Origin: Zantedeschia hybrid cultivar
Taxonomy: Eukaryota > Streptophyta > Magnoliopsida > Alismatales > Araceae
Length of the DNA stretch: 64,000 bases
Assembly (NCBI GenBank): GCA_030544215.1
Contig: JARZZO010000012.1
Span: forward strand, 43,315,194 to 43,379,193
Reading direction: 5' to 3'
This document shows positions 11,450-23,982 of this stretch, in pieces. The first letter of the stretch is position 1, and each line of letters opens with the position of its first letter. Both the position numbers and the translations under genes were made by a program. The notes beneath the pieces are model-generated. The model searched no databases, was not told the DNA's origin, and worked only from the letters and a program-made list of their open reading frames with translations.

Positions 11450-12897
11450 TGATCACTCGAAATTATGTGTCGTTAAGCATATTCAAATATAAATCTTAAA
11501 ATTCTAATTTCCACATATAATTATTTGAAAAATAGCAAGTGGTGAGATTGGATCGAATCTACAGGGAAATATATTTTTAAAGTTGAAAACCTTGAGTTTT
11601 TAGAGGAAAAACAAAGAAGAAAGAAGAGGAAGCATGATGATTTGATTTGTTAAGAATTGAAATTAACCGGACTTACTATGAAGTCACAAAAAGAGCACCC
11701 CTGAATGAGCATAATCAGACCATCTACTGAACTAAGACTACCTTTAAAATACTAATTAAAAGTAGAATATAAAGTTTGAGTAGTGTCAACAGAATAAAAA
11801 ATAAAAGTTGTAGAACAAAAAGAGGTAGAAAAGATAACTTTTTTCAAAGGAGCTACTGTTATTCATTATTAGAACTACATAAAATTTTACAAAGACATTG
11901 AAAATAAATTAATATGACTTTTATAAGGAAACTTTTACATAAAATATTCGAAATACAGTGTAACATGGGGAACTCAAAAACTAGAGAGAGAGGCGATGGA
12001 GAGAGAAAACTGATGTTTGTAGCCGTCGTAGCCCTTCACACGGATCCTTGGCAGCCCTGGACTCCTTCTAGTGGTTAGTTGCAGTGCCTTGAGTCCACCT
12101 CTTGCCTTGACAGCCGCTGGTTTAAGAGAAAGTGAGAGAGAGAAATTGGGAGCGAGAGATATTTAGATGGAAGGGGTGAGAGAGTTTAAAATTTTCAAAA
12201 GTTGTCTTTTTCCTCCCCCCTCCCATGGTTTTATAGAAGAGAGCCGCAAATTTTGAATTTGAAAAAGGGTAATAAATAGGCTATTAAGCTCCCCCTTAAT
12301 TAGTGGATCCTCTTTAAAAACCATGAATGTTTATTTTGAAATTTGAATTTAGAGTGGGAAATTTGATTTTGAATTTCGATATTTGAATTTTGGATAATAA
12401 ATATTATTTTCGAAATTTGAATGTTGAAATTTGAAATCCAAATCTTAAAAACAATAAATATTATTTTTGAATTTGAATTTCAAGATTTCCATCTTTCTCT
12501 CTTAGCTGGCATTGAGCCCATTTTGAAGAGCAAAAATACAATCTTGTTCCTTCCGAGATTCGAACCCTAGTCACTTCACCTAGGGTTTAGGTGCTCTAAC
12601 CACTATGCCATCTGTTTGCTCATGTCCTGTATCCACATAAAACAACAGTTAAGGTCATGCGGCAATCAATAAGTTATTTAAATGTATATAAATAATTGTT
12701 GAGAAGCTCTTATTGGAAATAAAATTATCACACTTACTTAATCCATGAAATGATGATATTTGGCATTCGAATTTTGCAAAATTAATATTTTGAAAGCATA
12801 ATCAATTTATCTATCATTCCTTATGGTTTTGTACATAAAATTGATAGTATAGTGTATAAATTTCATCTATTGTTTATCTAAAAATGTGTACTTATCA
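11450..12897 (-). mobile_element. 5' LTR of element A
   Basis: 1448 bp, reading TGATAAG to GTGATCA on the minus strand, so it has TGAT/ATCA inverted ends. Its first 160 bp align with the start of the element B LTR at 59594. It carries a tRNA-like stretch at 12553-12612. Confidence 0.8.
12553..12612 (-). other. tRNA-like stretch with Pol III A- and B-box sequences in the LTR
   Basis: On the minus strand it reads GATGGCATAGTGGTTAGAGC, then a 5-bp stem with a 7-base loop, then GGTTCGAATCTC. These match internal A- and B-box consensus sequences. Position 33 of the loop is not T and the T-stem pairs poorly, so it is not a working tRNA gene. Element B has the same feature at the same distance from its LTR start. 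Confidence 0.55.
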
Positions 12898-15800
12898 CAT
12901 CATGCAGGTTAAAGTGGGAAGTAATTACCACCGTGTTATCATTGTCATGATTAATTATAGGTCCTTTAATGAAGTGTGTATATAGGGTACAATTTAAAGG
13001 ATCCTGATTTTCTTTACATTGGGTGGTCATTGTTTTCCAGACTTCCTGACCATCTTTGTCTTCATGCTGCTGAACAATCTGAGGTTTTACCTTCACTGGC
13101 CGATAGCCCAAACCATTACCAGGTATTATTCTGTTGTTTTTTATGATCTTGGTTCTGTCTTGTAGTTGTGTGCCTAGGCCTTTTCCCGGTTTGTAACCAC
13201 CTTTCATTATAATGTCCTAGCCAGGGGTACTCACGCACTTCCCCCTTTTAACAGCATCAACTGGACAAGGAATAAGTATAGTGGCTTTCAAAGGATTAGC
13301 CGAGGGAGAACAAACCTATAATACCGACAGAATGGGTTGTCGGCCAGGTAAACGGTGCCTAATTTCACTTTTAAATAGACCATTCCCAGAGGAGAACGGG
13401 TAGAGTTATCGTAAGCAGTAACAGAGATGGGAGAAGGCAACCACTTCTCTTTGGGTACACCGCAGAATTCTAAGGTCTTTGGTGATAACACATTGATGGG
13501 AGCCCATGTATCAACTAGACATGCATCCACAGCCTTCTTGCAGATGTTGACTATAATGCTTAGTGCCATGCTCCTGGCTGCTGGTGGTGCTAGCTCAGAT
13601 GTATGGAATGAAATGGAGAGCTGATCCCCTTATGGAATTAGCAGTGCAGTTATCTTTTCTACCGGTACGTCCTCATTGACCATTACTCCTTTGAGATACA
13701 CTATTAAAGCTTTTTGGTGGGTTTTGGATCTCTTGATCAACTCGAGCACTGAGATGTGTGCCGGTGTTCTGTCTAGATGTTTCAACAGATCATATGGAGT
13801 GCCTGGTGCACTCTCTTCATTCTATACTTCCTCTGACGGCTGTGGTGGGCCGTCTCTAACTGTGGATTGAGGAAAGACTTTGTTGAAAATTCTCCCGCAT
13901 CGGAGCGCATGCTGATCATCATTGGAAGGTGATATTTGGAGTACTGCCAGGTTAATGAGGGGTTTGGAGAGGATAATGGGTTTATATATGGACGATGGTG
14001 GGTTATGTGGTGGAGGTGTTGGAACGCAGATGAGTGGTTTGGAAGACTGTATGGTATTGGGATAGGTGATTGGTGTAGATGATGTGGGGAAGGGAATGCG
14101 GAGCAATGATTTGGATGGCAGGAGGAGTTCGTGGTTGGGTGATGGGGGGTTATTTGGTGGATATATGGTAGCAGAGTGAGTGATGGGTTTAAGGAGGGTT
14201 GGCGGTGGAATGGGTCTAAGGTAGGCGAGTGTTGGTATGGGAGTAATGGTTATGGTTTCTGGCTTAGGTATGCGTAGAAAGTGGTGAGGTGATTGCTCGG
14301 CGGTACTCGGGATATGGCATGTTGAGTAAACAGAGGATGATTCCTCTACCTTCCATTGTTGCCCCCTGTTAGCCTCAGACCGGCTATTAATAAGAATTGG
14401 GGTGATTCGGTTTTGATCTTCTGGCAACGGGTTCTGCACTATACCCATATTTGGTGGTGTTGCTGCCTGTACTGGTGCTCTTTGCATCTATTGTTGTTGC
14501 TGCTGTGGTTGTTGTTGTTGCTGTGGTCTTTTTGCTTTCAAGGTTGCTATATATTTTCTCATCTCCTCCTAATCAATACGCCCTTGCTCATTCAGATCAT
14601 GGATGTAGTCTCTGAATTAGAAACACGCATCCACTGTATGCCCAGGTTGTCTATTGAAGACACAGTACTTGGAGACATCAGCATTCTAGGGTCAAACTGT
14701 TTTCTCCTTTGGCAAAACCAAAGCATTGGCTACTATAAGGGCGTTGAATATGTCTAATAAGGATTCTGGGTGTGGAGGATAAGATCCCCTCTTTGGGCCT
14801 AGAGGTTTTCTCTGTTGGTTGTAGTCACCCAGTGGAGGTATATTGTGATAAGCTCGCTGATGACTTGGTTAGTTGAACGTCTGTTGATACTACTGCTGAG
14901 GCTGATTGTAGGCTGGCTAGTATGGTTGTTGAGGCGGCCTAAAATCCTGCTAATTTGGCAATCTTTGCCCTGTATACTGTGGCTGTTGTTGTTGGTTTCT
15001 TATGAATTGCGATTGATTGTTGTTTACCATGCTGATTTGTTCATAGGAGAGTGTGCCTTCAGTAGTGGGACCCATGCTAGAAGAATTCGGCATTGCAGGC
15101 TTCTGTGGTGGAGGTCTGCTGGGTACGTGGGGGTCAAAAACACTGACAAAAGTAGAATCCTTGAACGCATTTTGAGCATAACGCGCCCTCTCGTACAGAT
15201 CTACCATGGTGGTCAGATTCAGTGTCAATACCAATTTATACTGGGGAGTGGCATTGGCAACCATCCTCTTCACTAGTTCTTGTTCGGACAGGTGATCTCT
15301 TATTTTCTCAGCCATTCCTCGCCATCTGTCGGCGAATACTATGAAGTCTTCATTAGGCTTCATCTTCTCGTTGAATAAATCAGTAATGGATAAGATAGGT
15401 GCCACCTTGTCTTTATATCTTTGCAGGAACTTCTTTGAGACAACGTCGAAGTTCTCTACCTCACTCAGGTCTAGAGAGAAAAACCATTCCAAGGCTGACC
15501 CTTCCAATGACCTCCTGAAGAGGAAGGCCAATGCTCTCTTATCATGTTGCTAGAATGATGATTCATACAGAAATTCCTTGATATGAAGGAAAGGATTGCC
15601 TGCGCCGTTGTACTTTCTATAGACTGGCATTTCGGAAGGCAGGAGATGGAAGACTGGCAAATCAGGAATAGAGAGTTCAGGAGCAGTTTTAGTATCCATC
15701 TTCTTCTCGAAACTCTTGAACCGCTCATCCATTTGAGAAATTTTGTTAAGTAGAAGTTGAGTGGCAGAATCTGCTGGTGGAGGTAGGGGTTGTTGAAAAG

Positions 15801-16443
15801 ACTACCTCCTGGAATAAGCAGGGATGGGAGGACAGTAAGGTTGTGGACTAGCAGTATTTCCACCCTGTCCGAAGGCATTCTGATAAACTGGAGTCTGCGG
15901 CCTGACAAGATGCCGCGAACTAGATTGTTGATGACCCGTAGGTCGAGGGGTAGAAGTATGGAGGCCTTCCATTGCCCGGGTAGGAGCTTGATAAACAGAG
16001 GCGTGAACCGAGGGATTTGATTCAGGTGACTGTAAAGGGGTTTTCCCTTTCAGAATAGATTGGATGGCGTCAAACTGACGAGGATCCATATGATTAGATA
16101 GAGCCCCCATGAGGGTAGCGAGATCAGAAGGATGATTGGATGAGGGCCCGGCTTGGTCTTGGACTCCTTCAAAGACGGGGTTGGAAATGACATGAACATG
16201 GGAATGATCGCCCATATCATGATTATATTGATCATAAGTTGAATCCATCTGAAATTGAGGGGCATGAGCATCTCCCTCGTGTAGAGTTTGGAATTGATTG
16301 TAATTATGAGAGATATAAACATCTCTCTCTTCTTCTAAATAAGATGGATCATAAACCCGAGGGGCATAAGCATCTCCCTCGTACTCCACCACGTCTTCTT
16401 GTTTGAAGGCAACCATGCCGAGAGTTCTACCTAATCAGAGCAT
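12898..16443 (-). pseudogene. Tat-like gag-protease-G-patch relic
   Basis: The pieces 16416-15802, 15732-15550, 15531-14950, 14487-13822 and 13569-13288 share one frame, so gag, linker and protease were one polyprotein. The capsid part shows FLFRRSLEGSALEWFFSLDL and KMKPNEDFIVFADRWRGMAE. A knuckle reads CVFNRQPGHTVDAC near 14615-14660. The protease active site is DTWAP where element C has DTGAS. A G-patch (GYKPGKGLGTQLQ, GNGLGYRP) at about 13205-13090 lies in a shifted frame. The fourth codon after the start is TGA where element C has CGA. Clearly nonfunctional. Confidence 0.85.
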
Positions 16444-17445
16444 CATGATATTAATCTTTCGACAACGATTCAAACAACTAGTACAGAGGGTTAGCAAACA
16501 AGTGGATGGTTACGTTATCTAAGGTTTCCTTGTTGAATTATTTAAATTGTTAAACCAAATTCACTCAATGGGTAGGATCCTAGCTTCAGTCTAGTTTTTC
16601 CACCGTTATACTCTATAGTTCTCTCACAACGGTATGAATGACTAACCAAGACTTCAATTGGTACAACCAGCTCGATAAACAAGGAGGAATACCTTGCTTT
16701 TAGGAACTTACGGAGGTCTTAATACCAACAACTCTAGTCTGACCGAGGAACTGACCCAGTTAGAGAGAGGTGAAGATGCTAAGAAAAGTGTTCCTATGAG
16801 GGGAGGGTGAGCCCCAATGCAGATGACCTATGGCCTAGATGGCCTCTAATGTAGTGTAAGATAGATATAGGTAACCAAAGAAATCAAAGATCTGAGGACT
16901 GATGAGCAAAAGAAGAAATTGTTTGAATCGCGTCGTTGTTCGACATCGCTATTCAAGATAGAAGTTTCTTCTGTTCACAAACGCTCAGACAGCAGCACAA
17001 CAAGAATATGAGGCTGAATGGCGTCTCGACGCTGGGACACGTTTTGAATCGTGTCTCTCTGCCTAGACGCTATTCAAAGCCTGAAAATAATAAACATAGA
17101 GCAATTTCGAGGACAATCCTCTCCCAAATTATCAAGATAAATAGGAATCTAACTGATCATGCAAATTCAATTTAAACAGGTTTATTATCATGCAAACAAC
17201 ATAAACTCAATTAACCACACACTTCTTGTCACACTCACAACTTTCAATCAATCACGGGAGGGCAAGATCTTGCCGCAAAGGGATGTGCACGTTGTGCACG
17301 TAGGGATAAACTAAACCAAACTCATCAATTGGTGAAAGGAGTGCCCGAGGGACACAAGTGGTGCACCGTGGGTGCCCGATGATAAAAAGAAAGAATAACT
17401 ATTAAAAGACGGCGAGACCAAGTCCCACCGTGATTGCCAAAAAGC
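16444..17445 (-). other. relic R leader and primer site region
   Basis: Noncoding. It aligns with the element C leader (42495-43523), including the phrases near 17260-17440 around GTGCACGTTGTGCACG and AAGTCCCACCGTGATTGCCA. The last phrase, at 17421-17440, is the primer site TGGCAATCACGGTGGGACTT on the minus strand. Three GCGTC palindromes lie at 16930-17070. Confidence 0.7.
16930..17070. repeat. three GCGTC-N10-GACGC palindromes in relic R leader
   Basis: Copies at 16930-16949, 17021-17040 and 17051-17070. The starts are 91 and 30 bp apart. Each keeps the 10-base gap. Half-sites have decayed to ATCGC, GACAC and GTGTC in places. Confidence 0.7.
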
Positions 17446-18736
17446 TATGGGTGCTCAAATTAGGTGTGCGACATTCATAAATTTCATGTTGTTCGTATGA
17501 ATAGTAAAACTATTAAAGAAAAGAAAAGAAAATGTGATCGCCAGAAATTGTAAAGTTTCAAAGAAAAAATTGATCGCTTACCTTTTCAAATTTGGGAGAT
17601 GTGGAGTCCTTGATTCCCTTCCTTTGGCCAGCCAAAGAAAAAGAGCCATTTTTGTTGATGTTCTTGTTTTTTATTTCTTGATAGTTCCTTTGATCCTCTT
17701 TCTTTCTTCTTCTTCTTCGTACCTTGTAAAAGATTAAACAAGAAAGAAAAATAATCTAATTAGAACTAGAGTAGTGTAGTATCTATTCTAATAAGAAATT
17801 TAAACATTCAACTAAACTAATCTACTCACTTGATTAGTGTTCTTTAAACCCCTATAAGCATGTAGGTATGAAATTATGAGTGTGGGTGAACATGGTGTGA
17901 TGATGAACTATGAAAAATAATGAATAAACTATATAAAATTAATGAAAAAAAATTAAAAAGAAATTAGGGAAAGAAAATGGTTGGTTGGCTCCTCCATAGC
18001 CTTTGTCTTTAAAAGCTTCTAAGTACGAAAAGGATGAAGAAGAAGAAGCTTTGGATGAAGCTCTTCTTGCTATCCACGTTTTTCTCCTCTAGAGCCTTCA
18101 AACACCTTGCTTCAAGCTTCAAAATCACCAATGGCCAACCTTTTTTAAGGTCCAAGGGGTGTTGTATTTATAAGAATAGGTTTAGGGGTGTTTTGGGCTT
18201 CAAAAGGACTCTCTCCCGTAGTAGGACTTACCTTGGATGAGCATGAAGGAGGTTGCAACCTTCCCAACTTCGGAAACCGGATTATCTCGGCCAAATCATA
18301 TTTATCAGAAAACTGCTAAATTGCGTCGTCTAACTGGGACGTCATTTGGCTAATTAAAGTGGCCAAAATAGAAACAAAATCCGAAAAATAAACCGAAATA
18401 TATTAGAAAACCTAAATTGCCTCTCCTATGGACGACATGCTTTAGATAATCTAGAAAATTAATTCGGATTAAAAATCGGAAACTCAAATGGATTAGGACT
18501 TAAATGGCGTCTCCTACGGGTGACGCTATTCAGTTAAATCTATCTAAATTTGAAAATTTAATTCCGAACTGATTTTGGCTAGGAACCTAAATGACGTCGT
18601 CTACGGGCGACGCTAATTAACAAATTCTGAGAAAATTAATAAAAAATAATTAATGATTAAACATCAGATCATTTTGGGACATTATAAGTGTGACATGAAA
18701 TATACTCAATATGAGGTCAAAATTAGCGTGTCTACA
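17446..18736 (-). mobile_element. 5' LTR of relic R
   Basis: About 1290 bp. It aligns with the element C LTR throughout (shared landmarks: GATCGCCAGAAA, CTTGATTCCC, GTCAAAATTAGCGTGTCTACA). A minus-strand TATA box (TATAAATA) lies at 18165-18172, and four palindromes sit upstream of it at 18323-18613. Confidence 0.8.
18323..18613. repeat. four GCGTC-N10-GACGC palindromes in relic R U3
   Basis: Starts at 18323, 18419, 18507 and 18594, spaced 96, 88 and 87 bp. All keep the 10-base gap. They lie 150-450 bp upstream of the minus-strand TATA box at 18165-18172, in the same relative place as in the element C LTR. Confidence 0.75.
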
Positions 18737-19060
18737 TTAGTGTCACCACACAAGTGAATGTAAGATCATTCATCATCATCGCATGAGCAGAAATAACTTG
18801 TGTCAATCTTATCGGATATTTGATGTCCATTACAAGTATCCTATGATTGAGAACCGTTTAAGACAAATGTTTATAGAATGTTGATCTCACTATCATGATC
18901 TCATCATGATTCAATATCCTTTACATAAATTTATAGACATTCATTACTATAGTTAAATTCACGAGAACTATATAATGAAAAGATTGCCTTTATTAATATT
19001 TAGAATTAGAATGTACAAAAATTAGTTTATGATTGACTTTTAGCCCACTCAATTCTATCA
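18737..19060 (-). mobile_element. copia LTR fragment, reversed
   Basis: On the minus strand it starts TGATAGAATTGAGTGGGCTA at 19060 and follows the copia LTR seen at 2941 (ATGATGAGATCATGAT, CACTTGTGTGG). It is cut at 18737 by the LTR of relic R. Only the first 320 bp remain. Confidence 0.65.
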
Positions 19061-19238
19061 CTTGGAGCTCTTCAACGAGGACCGTCCTCTTCGGTCCGAG
19101 GTCAAAGGATGAGGAGAGCTAAGCTAGTGCGTCGGCCTGGGCATTGTTAGAGCGTGAGATGTGCCTAAAATCAAAGCTAGTAAACAGTGCGCCTGCCTTC
19201 TAGAGCTCAGCCAGGTGCTGCGCCTTTAGGGGATCTTC
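19061..19238 (-). pseudogene. fragment of a Tat-like RNase H
   Basis: The minus strand reads PLKAQHLAEL and then HISRSNNAQADALA, the hallmark C-terminal motif of the second RNase H of Tat-type elements (element C has VPRNQNILADALA). About 60 codons survive with at least one stop. It is flanked by copia LTR fragments on both sides. Confidence 0.65.
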
Positions 19239-20120
19239 TGTTAGTAGTATGTATCCTTCAAGTTAATCACATACTTTGTACAATCTTGTTCTTATAATAA
19301 TAATAAAGGCTTTTTATGTTTAATTAGATTAAATGTCTGATAATGAAGTCTATGAGTGTGTACAATAGATGTTAAATTATGATGAGATCATAATAATGAG
19401 ATTAACATCTTTTAAACACATACTTTGTACAATCTTGTTTTTATAATAATAATAAAGACTTTTTATTCATTATGTGTAATTAGATTAAACGTATCATAAT
19501 GAAGTCCATGAATGTGTGTAATAGACATTAAATTATGATGGGATCATAATAATGAGATTAACACCTTTTAAACATACAAACTTAATTGTTCCTAGTGAGA
19601 GGATATTTGAGAGGTATAGTAAATATCAGGTAAGGCTAGTACAGGCTGTTCATGCTTATATAATGACGGTGATCGGTCGTATAGACACTGCGGTGAACCT
19701 ATAGGTGCTCATTGGTGAATGAGTTAACTGAATTGATTTAGCTTGAATTATTGGATGGTAAATTACCTAACTGTCAACCATGTCACAGTCGCGTGATTAG
19801 TTTTCAGATCTGAGACACTGAAGACACCTTGTCAGTGGACTTTTGGGCTTTGACCTTAGCTAATAGATCTCTAACGATGGGGTCCTAATCAACCAAGAGA
19901 TCGGGTTCAGAAGAATACCTTCGAAGGTAATTGAGTGTTCAATATGAGATCATTGGCTCTTAAAAATTAGAGAGAGAATGCTCTAAGAATAATGCATGGA
20001 AGTCCTAGCCAAGATGAACATCATATCAGAAAATGTGTTTTCTAATATTGTATTGCGGCATCAAATCCAAATAAGCAAACCGATTGTGATTTGACAGTTG
20101 ACTGTGAATGCTCAAAGGGG
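19239..20120 (+). mobile_element. copia LTR fragment with internal 150-bp duplication
   Basis: It begins TGTTAGTAGTATG and follows the LTR family of 2941. Shared landmarks are ATGATGAGATCATAATAATGA, GTGCTCATTGGTGAATGAGTT, GAGAGAATGCTCTA and GCGGCATC. About 150 bp starting CACATACTTTGTACAATCTT is repeated in tandem at 19268 and 19417. The right end merges into the relic T LTR near 20120. No polypurine tract or primer site is left. Confidence 0.65.
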
Positions 20121-20124
20121 ACTA

Positions 20125-20574
20125 GAAATATTAATTTAAAATGTCATGAATAACATTAAAAGCAATAGATGTGATCATTAGAGAATGAAATTCTCAAGTG
20201 AAAGTGGAAGTGATCGCGAAATACCTTGAAATTGGGAGTATTTTATGTGGATCCTTCAACTTCTCCTCCTACGGCCGACTAAGGATGAAGAGCCTTCCTT
20301 CGACTTCCACTCTCACTTCGAAGCAACGACAAGATGAAGTTTTGTGTTCCTTTGAAATCCTCATTTCTCCTTCATCAATTTCTTGCAAAAACAAAAAAAA
20401 ACAAAAAAACAAAAAAACAAAAAAAATGATTAGAGCTTGAATGAAGTATAGTATCTATTCAAAAAAGAAAGACAACATGCAATTATGACAAAGAACACAC
20501 TTGTTTTGGATGCTTTTTAAACCGGTACGATCTTAGTGAAGGGATAAAACTGATGTGATGTTAGTCATCGTATG
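20125..20574 (-). mobile_element. relic T LTR, left part
   Basis: It aligns weakly with the start of the element C LTR (AAGTGATCGCGAAA, then TAGTATCTATTC). The left edge is approximate. Element E interrupts it at 20575, and the rest resumes at 57991. Confidence 0.55.
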
Positions 20575-23500
20575 TGTTACGCTCCAGATTCGGTTCATTT
20601 ATTTTTTTTAACTCGGAATCCGACCACGTAATCTAAGAACAAATTCCACCATAACGAACAAATATGAGAGCTGAACAACCACAAAACAATTTTCAATAAA
20701 TGCCATAACTATCAAGTAACCCAAAATATCCAAATATAACCAATACTAAAGTTCACAAATTACAATTTCCATCAATAGTGTATAAATTCTCAATCTCACC
20801 AAATAAAGAAAAATACATCAATCTCTCATTATACCTATTACATCAAGTCTACGAAAGCTATAGATTTCAATCTAATAATTTCCTGAAGATGTCCAATGCC
20901 TTAATCAGAAGTCTTCTCAAATCCAAATTTTCTTTCTCAGACTCTGAAAATGTTAATAGAATTTATGAGTACAACTACTTAATAGGGTTCAAACAATCTA
21001 CATGACTTAACATATAATAAACTTTACAAATCACATTATACAATTATACTAAATATGATCTTACACAGTTCTACATATATCTCAATTAAGAACATGATAC
21101 AAAACATGATCAAATATAAACTTACCAAATCAAATGTGTTTCCTAATAGCATGAATAGATCAATTAACATATAGCATATATGGCATGATCGAACTTATAT
21201 CAGACATATCAAATTCTACTAGCCATGATCAGAACGTATCAGATATCGAACAAAACATATCAAATTATCAAATTGTCAGGACGTTACGTATCGCCGTCTT
21301 CTGAGCACATCTCATATCAAATAGCAAATATCATGACGTAGTAACTTATCAAATCAGATTTATATCATGGATCATATAGTTAAGACAAACTTATGTGATT
21401 GCAAAGGGATAACTAAATAGGATGATCAAAAGATTCAAATGACTAAGTTAAATTCAAATGAACATATGCAATAAAGATTTCAGATTTATGTGCCAATCAA
21501 ACAAATCAAATCATATCATAATGGACATGCATCCAAACCACAACATAAGGAACCAAACAAAACAAATATCAAAGCATTTAGGCAAATGATGCAAAGGTCT
21601 TAGTCACTGTGCAGAATCGGAGAGTCTAAGTCCCACCCAACTCCAAACCACCAGGACGTTACGTATCGTCGTCCCCTAGTTTTAGCCGGCCGAAAATCAG
21701 GATTCCACCCATTTGCCTTCAGGTTCCAAACAAAATATCATATCTAATATGGATGCTTATAATGAAATCGGGTCAAATATCTCCTTAAGATAGCAATGTC
21801 CAAGCAAAGTCAAATAATGATGCTACAATCAGATTAACAGAGATCAAATGATGATAAAGGATGAGCATAGATCTGGAAATTGAATTATCAAATTAATACG
21901 TACATATAAGAGTTAAAATACATACTTTTATATACAAAATAGCTACTTAGATAGTCATTATGGTCATATATATAGATAATCAGAATAAATCTGATCCAAA
22001 TAGGTTGCTTGACAGAAACAATAGTTAAAGTAATTTTCTTAAAATTTTCGGAATAACAAATATATTTTTCGGCCATCAAAACTAATTTTCAGAGCTAATA
22101 AATTGAAAAATAAGACAAATAATATCAAAAAGATTCAAAAAATTATCAAATTTTGTAAACATGTCACAAATGTCCTATTTAAAGTGTGGACAAAATTTCA
22201 TCAATTTCAGGATTGGTTTGATATGATTTTGGATTCTCACTTTGATTCGGAGAATCCAACTTAAATAGAATTCCAACAAATCAAAACAGAAGTTAAACTG
22301 AATATCCAATGAAGTTATAAAATTATCAAACTTTACTTAGAACTCAAATATAATATAGCAAAGGTCTCCACAAAATATTGTATAATTTAAACGCGAATCA
22401 AATGAGATATAGGATTCACAAATTGAGATTTCAAAACTATTTGGGCATATTGTATAGTTTGAAAATATTATTATGGATTAAATATCAAAAAAACTTTGAA
22501 AATTATGAACTTTTTTGTTCATGAATATAACATAAGAAATCGACTTATGTCAAAATTTTAGCTCAATTGAACATCGGACCAAGGAGAACAAACATCTGTA
22601 ACTTGTGTGATTATAATTAGAAGCACAACAGATTGAACGAACAGATTACATAGGCTGAGATAATAATCAAAGAATAAATAGAAAAGAAGATTATAAAAAT
22701 ATGAAACTTGAATATCATGAAGTATACATATAGATCAAAGTTTTTACTAATTTATTAACTTTTGAAAATTTTCTAAAATAACATAATTTTGTAATACAAA
22801 ACAGATCATGTGTACAGTTATCCACCTACCTCATGAAAAAAATTTGGCTCTTGATTCTCCTATGCTTCCTTGCTATCTTTTCATGATTTCTTCTTTCTCT
22901 AAACTATTTTTCACATTCTCTAAGTTCTTACACGTTCTCTAAGCCTCCAATAATATAAAACATTGATTAGAATCAAATTCCCAAGAGAAATAACTATGAA
23001 CAACTCTATTCTCTCAAAAACACTATATGAACTTACCTTTTAGAAGAGAGCTGCATGCCATAGAGGTTGAGCACGACCCAAGATTCTATTTATACTTATT
23101 TAACCTCCTAATATAACCATTAATACTTATTTTCTTTGCTGGAGTCGAACTCCTACTTCCCATAACTTAATCTCCAAGTCAAAGTCACTTCCTAGTCCAA
23201 ATTGGATTCTGCTCGCGCTACTTACAGTTTTCTTTTCTGAATACCATTAAATCCAACCCCTTAAACATCCAAATTAAGAACCACTATCTTCTACAATGTT
23301 TTATAACTTTTTATTATCTTTCTAATGCTACCAAGATCACTATTGTTGGATATTTATATAAAAAGATATGCCTATTTTACGGACCTGCTGTCCTGAGTAC
23401 TTCAAACTAAGAAATCTGGCAGATTTCCTTCATGTCTAAAGATGTCCTAATTCTGATTAGAAAACGAATTATTTTAAACATGTGTTCTTCATAAAACTTC

Positions 23501-23982
23501 TAGTATAAGTCAAATATGTTATACATAATTTTTTAAGTCATGGTTAACATTAATTATACTATTTTTTATTTCCTAATTCAAATCCTAATCTAATTAGGAC
23601 TTGTTCTCTATAGACAATCCTTATAAAACTGATTTTTGATATTTTTGACTCCTAAAACATCTTAATTAATACAAATGGTCTTCTAAAAAGTTATATATCT
23701 TTCTATTCTCCTTCTAATGATATCAATTATGCCATAATTAGAATTTTCTATAGAAAGTTATCATTATTTTACTATGTTGCTATCTAACACATCCACATAG
23801 AATTTGAACTAAATTAGTAGGCTACTCTTAGTAGTACGATTTGGGCTATTGGGCTTTCATAACTCGGTTAATTGGACTAGATTAAGTTACTTTAGCTCCG
23901 TTACAGACTCTTATAATTAATTAATTGGTCTAATTTAAATTAATTAAATTTATTAATAGCTGTAAATGTACGGGGTATAACA
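20575..23982 (-). mobile_element. element E left (3') LTR
   Basis: 3408 bp. It runs from TGTTACGCTCC to GGGGTATAACA on the plus strand and aligns along its length with 45051-45675 plus 55353-57990. Divergence from that copy is clearly larger than for the LTRs of C or D. Small open frames here are AT-rich and unsupported. Confidence 0.75.
21277..21668. repeat. duplicated CAGGACGTTACGTATCG word in element E LTR
   Basis: The 17-base word occurs at 21277-21293 and again at 21652-21668, each followed by a CGTC. The other LTR keeps both, slightly decayed, near 55433 and 55814. Its core ACGTTACGTA is close to a palindrome. Confidence 0.55.

Larger units (their letters stand above)
6876..12897 (-). 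mobile_element. element A: Athila-like retrotransposon, pol deleted
   Basis: Read on the minus strand: 5' LTR 11450-12897, primer site 11427-11444, leader, gag-protease 10490-7617, then a post-integrase remnant (about 7160-6900). Reverse transcriptase, RNase H and integrase are absent. The left (3') LTR is also missing, cut at the hairpin junction. The right end sits inside the reading frame of Tat-like relic R, which resumes at 12898, so A inserted into R. The matching element B at 59594 confirms the LTR and gag boundaries. Confidence 0.8.
12898..18736 (-). mobile_element. relic R: 5' part of a Tat-like gypsy element
   Basis: Order on the minus strand: LTR 18736-17446, primer site near 17440, leader, gag, proline-rich linker, protease, G-patch. 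It is collinear with element C (LTR about 43524-44852, gag, protease, G-patch) but more diverged. It stops at 12898, where element A inserted. Its RT, integrase and 3' LTR are gone. A possible right target duplicate TTAGT follows at 18737, but its partner is lost. Confidence 0.8.

Noticed and set aside
12553..12612. A functional tRNA gene
   Set aside because: The anticodon loop lacks T at position 33, the T-stem pairs poorly, and no acceptor stem is evident.
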